From assembly GCA_034430275.1 (NCBI GenBank), contig DAOUEW010000281.1, positions 1 to 5,178 on the forward strand: DNA of 5,178 nucleotides. Direction: 5' to 3'. The notes beneath the pieces are model-generated. The model did not search any database. It had not been told where the DNA came from and worked only from the letters and a program-made list of their open reading frames with translations. The position numbers and the translations under genes are program-made. Source of the stretch: JAUVXJ01 sp034430275 (GTDB lineage Bacteria; Chloroflexota; Anaerolineae; UBA7937; B3-Chlor). Below, in pieces: positions 1-5,178 of this stretch. Within the stretch, counting starts at the first letter, position 1; the number at the start of each line of letters is the position of its first letter.

Positions 1-324
1 GTGCTCCAGCACCCAACTGCACATTACGACATCGAAGCAGGCCGCCGGGAAGGGCAACCGCGCCAGATCCCCGTTCACCAGTTGCCCCAGGCAACGGTGT
101 TCGCCCAGGGAAGCCAGGTCAGCGTCCACCCCCACGGCCTGCCTCACGTTCTCCCAGTAGAGTTCGATCACTCCACCCCGTCCGCATCCCGCGTCCAGGA
201 CTCTCGTCTCCGGCCCGACGTGCTGCCCAACCAGCCTCGCGTAGAGGGAGACTCCGTCCTCGTAGCCCGGGCGCAGGCCGCGGTAGAGCTCCCGGTATCT
301 CTCCTGCTTGTCCAGAGGTATCAT
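1..324 (-). CDS. Class I SAM-dependent methyltransferase, N-terminal part (runs off left edge)
   Basis: The minus-strand frame is open for 108 codons and begins MIPLDKQERYRE. It shows class I (Rossmann-fold) methyltransferase motifs in order: motif I VLDAGCGRGG at residues 42-51, which forms the SAM-binding loop; the acidic end of strand 2 in VGVD (D67); NGDL (D86), the region that contacts adenine; and PFPAACFDVVMCSWVLEH at 91-108, the strand-4 motif typical of the Methyltransf_11/25 type. The substrate cannot be told from this part; small molecules, lipids, quinones and proteins are all possible in this fold. ATG at 324 is chosen because the sequence then aligns with a normal N-terminus; an adjacent in-frame GTG at 327 is an alternative. 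No good Shine-Dalgarno is visible. The start lies 14 nt after the clpB stop, so read-through transcription and translational coupling are likely. A heat-shock role is only inferred from position. Confidence 0.85.
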   Translation of the reverse strand, partial: MIPLDKQERYRELYRGLRPGYEDGVSLYARLVGQHVGPETRVLDAGCGRGGVIELYWENVRQAVGVDADLASLGEHRCLGQLVNGDLARLPFPAACFDVVMCSWVLEH

Positions 325-338
325 CACCAGCGACGCTG

Positions 339-2948
339 CTATCCCGCGTGCTCCAGCGCGGCCGCTTTCTCGAAAGTGAGGTGGCCATCCTGGAGCTCTA
401 CCCTCACCCCATCGCCGTCGCTGAACGTGCCCTCGAGCATCTCTCTCGCCAGAGGATCCTGAAGCTCTCGCTGGATCACTCGCTTCAGCGGCCGAGCGCC
501 GTAGACCGGATCGTAGCCCTCCTGCGCCAGATACCGCTTGGCCTCGTCACTCACCTGGAGGGTGATCTTGTAGTCCGCCAGGCGCTTTTCGAGCTGGCCC
601 AACTGGAGGTCCACGATCTTCACCAGGTTCTCCAGGCTTAGAGAGTGGAAGATGATGATCTCGTCCACCCGGTTCAGGAACTCGGGACGGAAGTGCTGGT
701 TGAGCGCCTCCATCACCCGCCGGCGCATCTCCTCCTCATCCTGACCCGCTAGGTCCCGGATCCACTGGCTGCCGATGTTAGAGGTCATGATCACCACCGT
801 GTTCTTGAAGTTCACCACCCGACCGTGACCGTCCGTCAGCCGGCCGTCGTCCAGTATCTGCAACAGTACGTTGAAGACCTCGGCGTGGGCCTTCTCTATC
901 TCGTCGAAGAGGATCACCGAATAGGGCTTCCTGCGCACCGCCTCGGTCAGTTGTCCGCCTTCCTCGTAGCCGATATAACCGGGAGGTGCCCCAATCAGTC
1001 GAGCCACAGTATGACGCTCCTGGTACTCGGACATGTCCAGCCGGATCATGTTCTCCTCGTCATCGAAAAGGAACTCGGCAAGGGCCTTCCCCAGCTCCGT
1101 CTTGCCCACACCGGTGGGGCCGAGGAAGATGAAGCTGCCGATGGGCCGGTTGGGGTCCTGCAATCCAGCTCTCGCCCGGCGCACGGCGTTGGCCACCGCC
1201 TCGATGGCCTCGTCCTGGCCTACGACGCGCAAGTGTAGCCGCTCCTCCATCTTGAGCAGCTTCTCCACCTCACCCTCCAGAAGCTTGGAGATGGGTATGT
1301 TGGTCCACTTGGAGACCACCTCGGCGATGTCTTCTGCGTCCACTTCCTCTTTCAGCATCCGCTGGCCGGCCTGCAGCTCGCGCAGGCGACCCTCGCTCTC
1401 CTTCAACTGACCCTCTAGCTCGGCCAGCTTGCCATATCTCAACCGGGCGGCCTGCTCCAGGTCCGCGTGCCGCTCCGCCTGCTCGATCTCCACCTTGGTC
1501 TGTTCGATCTGTTCCTTCCGCTGGCGCAGCTCCTGGATGGCATCCCGCTCCAGCTGCCAATGGGCCTTCATGCGGTTGCTTTCCTCCTGGAGCTCCGCCA
1601 GGTCCTTCTCCAAACGCTGCAACCGTTCCTTCGACGCCTCGTCCTTCTCCTTCTTCAAGGCCTCGCGCTCGATCTCTAGCTGCATGATCTTGCGGTCGAT
1701 CTCGTCCAGCTCCGCCGGCTTACTGTCGATCTCCATTCGCAGCCGCGACGCCGCCTCGTCTATCAAGTCGATGGCCTTGTCCGGCAGAAACCGATCGCTG
1801 ATGTAGCGGTCCGACAGCGTGGCAGCGGCGATGACCGCGGAGTCCTGGATACGCACCCCGTGGTGCACCTCGTACCTCTCCTTGAGACCCCGCAGAATGG
1901 AGATAGTCTCCTCTACTGAGGGCTCGTCGATGAGAATAGGCTGGAACCTGCGCTCCAGTGCCGCGTCCTTTTCGATGTACTGCCGGTACTCGTCGATGGT
2001 CGTGGCCCCGATGGCGTGCAACTCGCCTCGGGCCAGCATGGGCTTGAGCATGTTGGAGGCGTCCATGGCCCCCTGGGCCGCACCAGCCCCCACCACGGTA
2101 TGCAGCTCGTCGATGAAGAGGATGATCTGGCCCTCCGACTCGGTCACCTCGTTGAGGACGGCCTTCAGACGCTCCTCGAACTCCCCTCTGAACTTGGCTC
2201 CGGCGATGAGAGCGCCCAGGTCCAGGGCTACCACTTGCTTGTTCTTGAGTCCCTCGGGCACATCACCCCGAACGACGCGCTGTGCCAGTCCCTCCACGAT
2301 GGCGGTCTTGCCCACACCCGGGTCCCCAATGAGTACCGGGTTGTTCTTGGTGCGGCGCGAAAGCACCTGGATCACCCGACGTATCTCCTCATCCCGCCCG
2401 ATCACCGGGTCCAGCTTGCCCTGCCGCGCAAGCTGTGTGAGGTCCCGACTGTACTTCTCCAGAGCCTGATACTTGCCTTCCGGGTTGGCGTCCGTCACAC
2501 GCTGTGACCCCCTGATGCTGGTCAACACCTGATAGATGCTCTCCCTGGTCACGCCCAGGCTCTTCAGGATGTCGTACGCTGCGCCCTTCACGCGCTCGTC
2601 GCCGATCCCGATGAGCAGGTGTTCCGTGGAGACATACTCGTCTTTCAGGCGGCCGGCCTCTTCCAGGGCGATATTGAAGACCTGCTGCAAGCGCGGAGAG
2701 ACGTACACCTGGGCGGCCGCCCCGTGGACCTGCGGCATCTTGCCCAGTGCCTCCTCCAGCCTCTGCTGCACCAGGCCGGGATCGACCTCTAGCTTGCGCA
2801 GAACCTGTGACGTTATGCCCCCCTCCTGGCTGACCAGGGCCAGGAGCAAGTGCTCCGGTTCTATTTGACTGTGATGATGGCTTGTGGCCAACTCCTGGGC
2901 GGCAACAACCGCCCCCTGAGCTTTCTCAGTGAACTTGTTCAGATCCAT
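339..2948 (-). CDS. clpB: ATP-dependent disaggregase ClpB (Hsp104 family)
   Basis: ClpB is a cytosolic hexameric AAA+ machine that threads aggregated proteins through its pore, working with DnaK/DnaJ/GrpE. The 869-residue product is full length for the family. The Clp N-domain (about 1-145) starts with the usual MDLNKFTEKAQ. NBD1 has Walker A GDPGVGKT (208-215), pore loop KFRGE (252-256), Walker B ILFIDE (276-281) and arginine fingers R333/R334. A long charged coiled-coil middle domain spans roughly 409-530 and marks ClpB rather than ClpA. NBD2 has Walker A GPTGVGKT (610-617), pore loop GYIGYEEGG (657-665), Walker B VILFDE (678-683), arginine finger R760 and sensor-2 GARPLKR (817-823). No ClpP-docking IGL/IGF loop is apparent, as expected for a disaggregase. 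Pore loop 1 carries Phe where E. coli has Tyr. The gene starts 32 nt after hspR, behind GGAGGAGAG, and is probably in the dnaJ-hspR operon under HspR control. Confidence 0.98.
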   Translation of the reverse strand: MDLNKFTEKAQGAVVAAQELATSHHHSQIEPEHLLLALVSQEGGITSQVLRKLEVDPGLVQQRLEEALGKMPQVHGAAAQVYVSPRLQQVFNIALEEAGRLKDEYVSTEHLLIGIGDERVKGAAYDILKSLGVTRESIYQVLTSIRGSQRVTDANPEGKYQALEKYSRDLTQLARQGKLDPVIGRDEEIRRVIQVLSRRTKNNPVLIGDPGVGKTAIVEGLAQRVVRGDVPEGLKNKQVVALDLGALIAGAKFRGEFEERLKAVLNEVTESEGQIILFIDELHTVVGAGAAQGAMDASNMLKPMLARGELHAIGATTIDEYRQYIEKDAALERRFQPILIDEPSVEETISILRGLKERYEVHHGVRIQDSAVIAAATLSDRYISDRFLPDKAIDLIDEAASRLRMEIDSKPAELDEIDRKIMQLEIEREALKKEKDEASKERLQRLEKDLAELQEESNRMKAHWQLERDAIQELRQRKEQIEQTKVEIEQAERHADLEQAARLRYGKLAELEGQLKESEGRLRELQAGQRMLKEEVDAEDIAEVVSKWTNIPISKLLEGEVEKLLKMEERLHLRVVGQDEAIEAVANAVRRARAGLQDPNRPIGSFIFLGPTGVGKTELGKALAEFLFDDEENMIRLDMSEYQERHTVARLIGAPPGYIGYEEGGQLTEAVRRKPYSVILFDEIEKAHAEVFNVLLQILDDGRLTDGHGRVVNFKNTVVIMTSNIGSQWIRDLAGQDEEEMRRRVMEALNQHFRPEFLNRVDEIIIFHSLSLENLVKIVDLQLGQLEKRLADYKITLQVSDEAKRYLAQEGYDPVYGARPLKRVIQRELQDPLAREMLEGTFSDGDGVRVELQDGHLTFEKAAALEHAG

Positions 2949-2957
2949 TGTCTATGG

Positions 2958-2966
2958 CTCTCCTCC
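2958..2966 (-). promoter_or_regulatory. Ribosome binding site of clpB
   Basis: GGAGGAGAG on the minus strand lies in the 32-nt hspR-clpB gap, with AGGAG about 11 nt before the ATG at 2948. It supports that start, as does the family-typical N-terminus. Confidence 0.75.
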
Positions 2967-2980
2967 AGATCGAATCTCTG

Positions 2981-3325
2981 CTACGACATATCGTCCAGCA
3001 GGCTGCGGAGGCGCGCTATCTCCCTCTCGAATTCGGCGCGCGAGCGATCCATCTCCTCCTGCATCTCTTGCATCCTCTTCCTCATGTTAAAAATGACCTC
3101 GACGCCGGCCAGATTCACTCCGAGGTCGCCCACCAAGCGAATCACTGCCCGCAAGTGCTCGACATCCCGAGGAGAGTAGAGTCGGCGATTACCTTTCGAT
3201 CGGTGCGGGCTGACCAGTCCTACCCTTTCATAATACCGAAGCGTCTGGGGATGAAGCTCCAGCATCCTGGCAGCCACGCTAATCACGTAGCAGGGCTCAT
3301 CGTACAGCTCTTCTTCGTTCTCCAT
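2981..3325 (-). CDS. hspR: MerR-family heat-shock repressor HspR
   Basis: HspR is a cytosolic DNA-binding repressor of chaperone genes; in Streptomyces it binds HAIR inverted repeats with DnaK as co-repressor. The 114-residue product has a MerR helix-turn-helix at about 13-38 (YVISVAARMLELHPQTLRYY, then ERVGLVSP), the wing GNRRLYS at 45-51, and the segment LGVNLAGVEVIFNMR at 68-82, which is characteristic of HspR and HspR-like proteins. A charged coiled-coil C-terminus (about 83-111) probably dimerises. No metal- or effector-binding domain follows, unlike longer MerR proteins. ATG at 3325 is chosen because AGGAGG sits 8 nt upstream and the protein then has normal HspR length; the frame stays open upstream to 3424, but that would overlap dnaJ and add 33 unlike residues. 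The gene sits between dnaJ and clpB, the classical autoregulated arrangement. Confidence 0.93.
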   Translation of the reverse strand: MENEEELYDEPCYVISVAARMLELHPQTLRYYERVGLVSPHRSKGNRRLYSPRDVEHLRAVIRLVGDLGVNLAGVEVIFNMRKRMQEMQEEMDRSRAEFEREIARLRSLLDDMS

Positions 3326-3333
3326 ACATCTCA

Positions 3334-3339
3334 CCTCCT
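3334..3339 (-). promoter_or_regulatory. Ribosome binding site deciding the hspR start
   Basis: AGGAGG, within GAGGAGGTGA on the minus strand, is a near-perfect anti-16S match 8 nt before the ATG at 3325. It rules in the 114-residue HspR over the longer in-frame extension that would begin at 3424 inside dnaJ. Confidence 0.85.
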
Positions 3340-3377
3340 CAAGCGGCTGTGACTGTCCTCCAAGGCAATGTGGGAGC

Positions 3378-4319
3378 TTAGCGCATAGCGGCGAGCTCCG
3401 TGAACAGCTCCCTTTCTCTCTCACTCAAGTTCTCGGGCACCTCGACCCTCACCTTGGCGTATAGATCGCCCCGCTTCTGAGGGTCCTTCAAGAAAGGCAT
3501 ACCTTGACTCTTCAGTCGAAAGGTCTTTCCGCTTTGAGTCTCGGGAGGGATTCTGAGCATTGCTCCTCCTTTGAGGGTGGGGACTCTCACCTCCCCGCCC
3601 AGAACAGCGGTGTAGAGATCGACGGGAACCTCGCAGTACAGGTCATCGCCTTTCCGTTCGAGGGACCGATGAGGCAGCACCGTGACCCTCAAGTACAAGT
3701 CGCCCTTGGTGCCTGCGCCAAGACCCTGGCCGCCTTCACCTCTCATGCGGACCTTCGATCCCGTGGCCACACCAGCGGGGATCTTCACCTCCAGCCGGCG
3801 CCCATCCTTCTGCAAGACCCTGGTCGTGCCGGAGAAGGCTTCCTCCAGTGTGACCTCTACCTCGTGCTCGTAGTCCTGCCCCGGGCCGGTGCGAGGCTGA
3901 CCGCCTGCACCCCACGACGCGCCGCCCCCTCTTCCCGTACCTCCGAAGATGGCGCTGAAAAAGTCGGAGAAGCCGCCCCCTCCACCGAAGAGATCGCCCA
4001 GATCAGCGTACTCGACGTGCACGCCCCCACCACCCGGCTGCGCGTACCATTGACCCCAATCGAACCCACCCTCATCGGGGCCTGTACGCTGCCACTGCCG
4101 CCAACTGGCACCTAGCTGATCGTATTTCTTCCGCTTCTCGGGGTCGCTGAGGACCTCGTGAGCCTCGTTGATCTCCTTGAAGCGCTCCTCAGCGTCTGGG
4201 TCGCCGGGGTTGACGTCGGGATGGTGCTTGCGAGCTAGCTTGCGGTAGGCCTTCTTGATCTCCTTTTCGCTCGCCTTCTTCCCCACCCCCAGGATCTTGT
4301 AGTAGTCTTTGTACTCCAT
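3378..4319 (-). CDS. dnaJ: Class B (CbpA-like) DnaJ/Hsp40 co-chaperone
   Basis: This Hsp40 stimulates DnaK ATPase and hands over unfolded clients in the cytosol. The 313-residue protein has a J domain (1-70) beginning MEYKDYYKILGV, with the essential HPD tripeptide at 33-35. A Gly/Phe-rich region follows (about 81-147), with a Trp-rich stretch at 73-91 (W73, W76, W88, W91). Two substrate-binding beta domains (about 150-305) include VTLEEAFSGT, VKIPAGV, GDLYLRVTV and GDLYAKVRVEVP. There is no cysteine-rich zinc finger: the only cysteine is C229. This makes it class B, closer to CbpA than to class A DnaJ, hence the shorter length; cbpA is an equally fair symbol. ATG at 4319 gives the canonical N-terminus. 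It is first in the minus-strand run, preceded by a near-consensus promoter overlapping a likely repressor site; hspR starts 52 nt downstream. No dnaK or grpE is in the window. Confidence 0.95.
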   Translation of the reverse strand: MEYKDYYKILGVGKKASEKEIKKAYRKLARKHHPDVNPGDPDAEERFKEINEAHEVLSDPEKRKKYDQLGASWRQWQRTGPDEGGFDWGQWYAQPGGGGVHVEYADLGDLFGGGGGFSDFFSAIFGGTGRGGGASWGAGGQPRTGPGQDYEHEVEVTLEEAFSGTTRVLQKDGRRLEVKIPAGVATGSKVRMRGEGGQGLGAGTKGDLYLRVTVLPHRSLERKGDDLYCEVPVDLYTAVLGGEVRVPTLKGGAMLRIPPETQSGKTFRLKSQGMPFLKDPQKRGDLYAKVRVEVPENLSERERELFTELAAMR

Positions 4320-4322
4320 ACT

Positions 4323-4328
4323 CCTCCT
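4323..4328 (-). promoter_or_regulatory. Ribosome binding site of dnaJ (very short spacing)
   Basis: The minus strand reads GAGGAGGAGTATG before dnaJ. AGGAGG at 4328-4323 leaves only 3 nt to the ATG; the register GAGGA at 4329-4325 gives 5 nt and may be the one used. The J-domain N-terminus leaves no doubt about the start. Confidence 0.65.
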
Positions 4329-4360
4329 CGATAGACCGGCTCACCCGCTCTCGTTGTACT

Positions 4361-4376
4361 GATACCATTATACCAT
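4361..4376 (-). repeat. Tandem 8-nt direct repeat across the dnaJ -10 box
   Basis: The minus strand reads ATGGTATA then ATGGTATC, two adjacent 8-mers agreeing at 7 of 8 positions. The TATAAT box straddles the junction of the two copies. It may be incidental low-complexity AT sequence or a duplication that shaped the promoter. Confidence 0.5.
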
Positions 4377-4395
4377 TTTATGACACTTTCGTCAA
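4367..4395 (-). promoter_or_regulatory. Housekeeping-type promoter of the dnaJ-hspR-clpB operon
   Basis: On the minus strand the -35 box TTGACG (4395-4390) and the -10 box TATAAT (4372-4367) are separated by 17 nt, matching the sigma-70/SigA consensus at 11 of 12 positions. Transcription would start near 4360, giving a leader of about 40 nt. A strong vegetative promoter rather than an alternative-sigma one fits control by a repressor such as HspR. Confidence 0.82.
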
Positions 4396-4441
4396 GCATC
4401 AAGTGATGATAGTTGAGTGAACTATTGTAGGGATACTTGAC
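4391..4441. promoter_or_regulatory. Long inverted repeat spanning both -35 boxes; candidate HspR operator
   Basis: GTCAAGCATC (4391-4400) and GATACTTGAC (4432-4441) are reverse complements at 9 of 10 positions, separated by 31 nt. Each arm contains most of a -35 box, one per divergent promoter. Between them lie two abutting palindromes: CATCA-AG-TGATG (4397-4408) and ATAGTT-GAGTG-AACTAT (4409-4425). Several heptamers resemble HAIR half-sites (CTTGAGT/ACTCAAG): GTTGAGT at 4412-4418 (6 of 7), CTTGACA at 4436-4442, and the tandem CTTGATG/CTTGACG on the minus strand (4403-4390), each 5 of 7. Their order is not the canonical CTTGAGT-N7-ACTCAAG, so the assignment to HspR is inference from context. 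Part of the symmetry arises simply because two similar promoters face apart. Confidence 0.5.
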
Positions 4442-4465
4442 ATACGACAGAGAATATGCTATACT
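4437..4465 (+). promoter_or_regulatory. Housekeeping-type promoter of hsp20
   Basis: TTGACA (4437-4442), a 17-nt spacer and TATACT (4460-4465) match the sigma-70/SigA consensus at 11 of 12 positions. The start point would be near 4472, leaving a leader of about 52 nt before the hsp20 ATG. The -35 box overlaps the right arm of the shared inverted repeat. Confidence 0.82.
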
Positions 4466-4510
4466 TGGAATAGAACGTCTCTGCGTATGGAGAACGAAAA
4501 GAGGGATGGA

Positions 4511-4516
4511 AAGGAG
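4511..4516 (+). promoter_or_regulatory. Ribosome binding site deciding the hsp20 start
   Basis: AAGGAG ends 8 nt before the ATG at 4525, ideal spacing. It overlaps the upstream in-frame GTG at 4516, which therefore cannot be the natural start. Confidence 0.85.
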
Positions 4517-4524
4517 TGTTCAGC

Positions 4525-4977
4525 ATGAGTATCGTAAGATGGGAACCCTTCCGAGATTTCATGACTTTGAGAGAAGCGATGGACAGGCTCTTCGAAGACA
4601 GCTTCGTGGGGCGACGTCCGAGGGAGTGGGCGGCCGCTGCCGAGGGCACCCTGGCGGTAGACATGTACGAGACCGAGGACGCCGCGGTGGTCAAGACCGC
4701 CGTACCGGGAGTCAAGCCGGAAGACATCGACATCACCATCTCCGGCAACACTCTGACCATCTCGGGCGAGACCAAGCAAGAGGAGGAAGTCAAAGAGGAG
4801 AACTACATCCGGCGCGAGCGACGCTATGGATCCTTCTCTCGCTCGGTGGTGCTGCCGGAGAGCCTCAAGGCTGACGAGGCGGAAGCTTCCTTCGAGGATG
4901 GTGTACTCACACTCACCATCCCCAAGGCACCGGAGGCCAAGCCCAAGGTGATCAAGGTCAAGGGACCGAAGAAGTAA
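4525..4977 (+). CDS. Small heat-shock protein, Hsp20/alpha-crystallin family
   Basis: This is an ATP-independent holdase that binds unfolding proteins in the cytosol and keeps them ready for DnaK and ClpB. The 150-residue length is typical of bacterial Hsp20. The N-terminal arm MSIVRWEPFRDFMTLREAMD is the common bacterial form. The alpha-crystallin domain covers about 42-134, with VDMYETEDAAVVKTAVPGVK early, YGSFSRSVVLPE at 101-112, and the signature GVLTLTIPKA at 126-135. A C-terminal I-x-V motif (IKV, 143-145) is of the kind that docks on neighbouring dimers to build oligomers. ATG at 4525 is chosen over the in-frame GTG at 4516 because of the ribosome site. The gene diverges from dnaJ with a shared control region and likely the same repressor, and a hairpin terminator follows. 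Nothing is truncated or missing. Confidence 0.96.
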   Translation: MSIVRWEPFRDFMTLREAMDRLFEDSFVGRRPREWAAAAEGTLAVDMYETEDAAVVKTAVPGVKPEDIDITISGNTLTISGETKQEEEVKEENYIRRERRYGSFSRSVVLPESLKADEAEASFEDGVLTLTIPKAPEAKPKVIKVKGPKK

Positions 4978-5015
4978 CACACAATCGACATAGTGTGCTA
5001 ATCCGAACAAAGGAC

Positions 5016-5041
5016 GCGGGCGCTGAGCCCGCTTCTTCTCT
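5016..5041 (+). terminator. Rho-independent terminator after hsp20
   Basis: A 6-bp all-GC stem GCGGGC (5016-5021) / GCCCGC (5027-5032) with loop GCTGA is followed by the pyrimidine-rich tail TTCTTCTCT, 38 nt after the hsp20 stop. The tail is not a pure T-run. On the opposite strand the hairpin is followed by GTCCTTTGTT, so it might also serve the convergent gene, less convincingly. Confidence 0.7.
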
Positions 5042-5077
5042 ATGAAGCAAAGATGTCAATCGCCCAACCGTGTCGGC

Positions 5078-5178
5078 CTAGAGACCCATAACCAGCCTGG
5101 CGAACCGCTCATCGTCACGCAGGTTATCGAAGTCCGCTTCCGACCTCGCCTCGTCACGAAAACCCGGGTCCAAAGCTA
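5078..5178 (-). CDS. C-terminal end of a TPR-repeat-type protein (runs in from right edge)
   Basis: The last 32 codons before the TAG at 5080-5078 read ALDPGFRDEARSEADFDNLR followed by DDERFARLVMGL. The pattern LDP-x-F-x-x-x-AR-x-x-x-DFD-x-LR-x-D-x-RF-x-x-L is what I recognise as the closing segment of many bacterial tetratricopeptide-repeat proteins, where the last helix pair ends the superhelix. TPR domains mediate protein-protein contacts; any further role lies outside the window. The gene is convergent to hsp20, with 100 nt between the stops. The identification rests on one short motif, so it is tentative, although the coding frame itself looks real: it is open to the edge and has GC-rich codons similar to those of its neighbours. 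Confidence 0.6.
   Translation of the reverse strand, partial: ALDPGFRDEARSEADFDNLRDDERFARLVMGL

Noticed and set aside
119..388. Minus-strand frame of 89 codons overlapping the clpB end and the methyltransferase
   Set aside because: Arg/Gly-rich shadow; the frame with the methyltransferase motifs is the coding one.
1819..2469. Long plus-strand open frame antisense to clpB (216 codons)
   Set aside because: It is a low-complexity Ser/Arg-rich shadow of the clpB coding strand with no recognisable domain; several similar plus-strand frames across 348-3352 were rejected for the same reason.
3326..3424. N-terminal extension of HspR by 33 residues into dnaJ
   Set aside because: The extra residues do not resemble HspR, would overlap dnaJ, and the strong AGGAGG lies 8 nt before the inner ATG at 3325.
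4381..4425. CIRCE operator (HrcA site TTAGCACTC-N9-GAGTGCTAA)
   Set aside because: Only an isolated GAGTG is present, inside a different palindrome; neither full arm is found.
4516..4524. Upstream GTG start for hsp20 adding three residues
   Set aside because: It overlaps the ribosome binding site AAGGAG, which is ideally spaced for ATG 4525.
4472..4524. RNA thermometer (ROSE or fourU) in the hsp20 leader
   Set aside because: No UUUU run and no convincing complement to the AAGGAG; only a short imperfect TCTC/GAGA pairing is visible.
4978..4997. Hairpin CACAC/GTGTG just after the hsp20 stop as terminator
   Set aside because: Five weak pairs with a 10-nt loop and no T-rich tail; the GC hairpin at 5016 is far better.
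4459..5010. Minus-strand frame of 183 codons opposite hsp20
   Set aside because: No family resemblance; it arises from the codon bias of hsp20 and would run across the hsp20 promoter and terminator.
1..5178. CRISPR array, insertion sequence, tRNA or rRNA
   Set aside because: No regularly spaced repeats, transposase motifs, terminal repeats or RNA gene signatures were seen; nearly all of the window is explained by the genes listed.

Overview
This GC-rich bacterial window carries a compact heat-shock (protein quality control) locus. Four genes lie head to tail on the minus strand: dnaJ (class B, CbpA-like), hspR, clpB and the start of a SAM-dependent methyltransferase that runs off the left edge. 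A small heat-shock protein gene (Hsp20) diverges on the plus strand. The last 32 codons of a TPR-type protein enter from the right edge, convergent to hsp20. The order dnaJ-hspR-clpB, without dnaK or grpE alongside, together with the class B DnaJ and the TPR-type tail, suggests a Chloroflexota-like genome. This taxonomic call is an inference; Actinobacteria and Deinococcus also use HspR.

Layout: 1-324 (-) methyltransferase N-terminus; 339-2948 (-) clpB; 2981-3325 (-) hspR; 3378-4319 (-) dnaJ; 4320-4524 divergent control region; 4525-4977 (+) hsp20; 4978-5077 convergent gap with a hairpin terminator; 5078-5178 (-) TPR-type C-terminus. The gaps inside the minus-strand run are 52, 32 and 14 nt, so a single transcript dnaJ-hspR-clpB-methyltransferase is likely.

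The control region is the most informative non-coding part. It holds two near-consensus housekeeping promoters back to back, each with a 17-nt spacer: TTGACG/TATAAT for dnaJ and TTGACA/TATACT for hsp20. Both -35 boxes lie inside the arms of one 10-nt inverted repeat (9 of 10 matching). Smaller palindromes and CTTGA/TTGAG heptamers resembling HspR (HAIR) half-sites fill the space between. This fits repression of strong promoters by a MerR-type repressor encoded in the same operon.

Functional model: Hsp20 holds unfolding proteins, DnaJ delivers clients to a DnaK encoded elsewhere, and ClpB pulls apart aggregates with DnaK/DnaJ. HspR would repress its own operon and probably hsp20, closing a feedback loop. 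The methyltransferase is an unexplained fifth member. I found no clearly new system; the shared operator and the methyltransferase linkage are the points worth testing.
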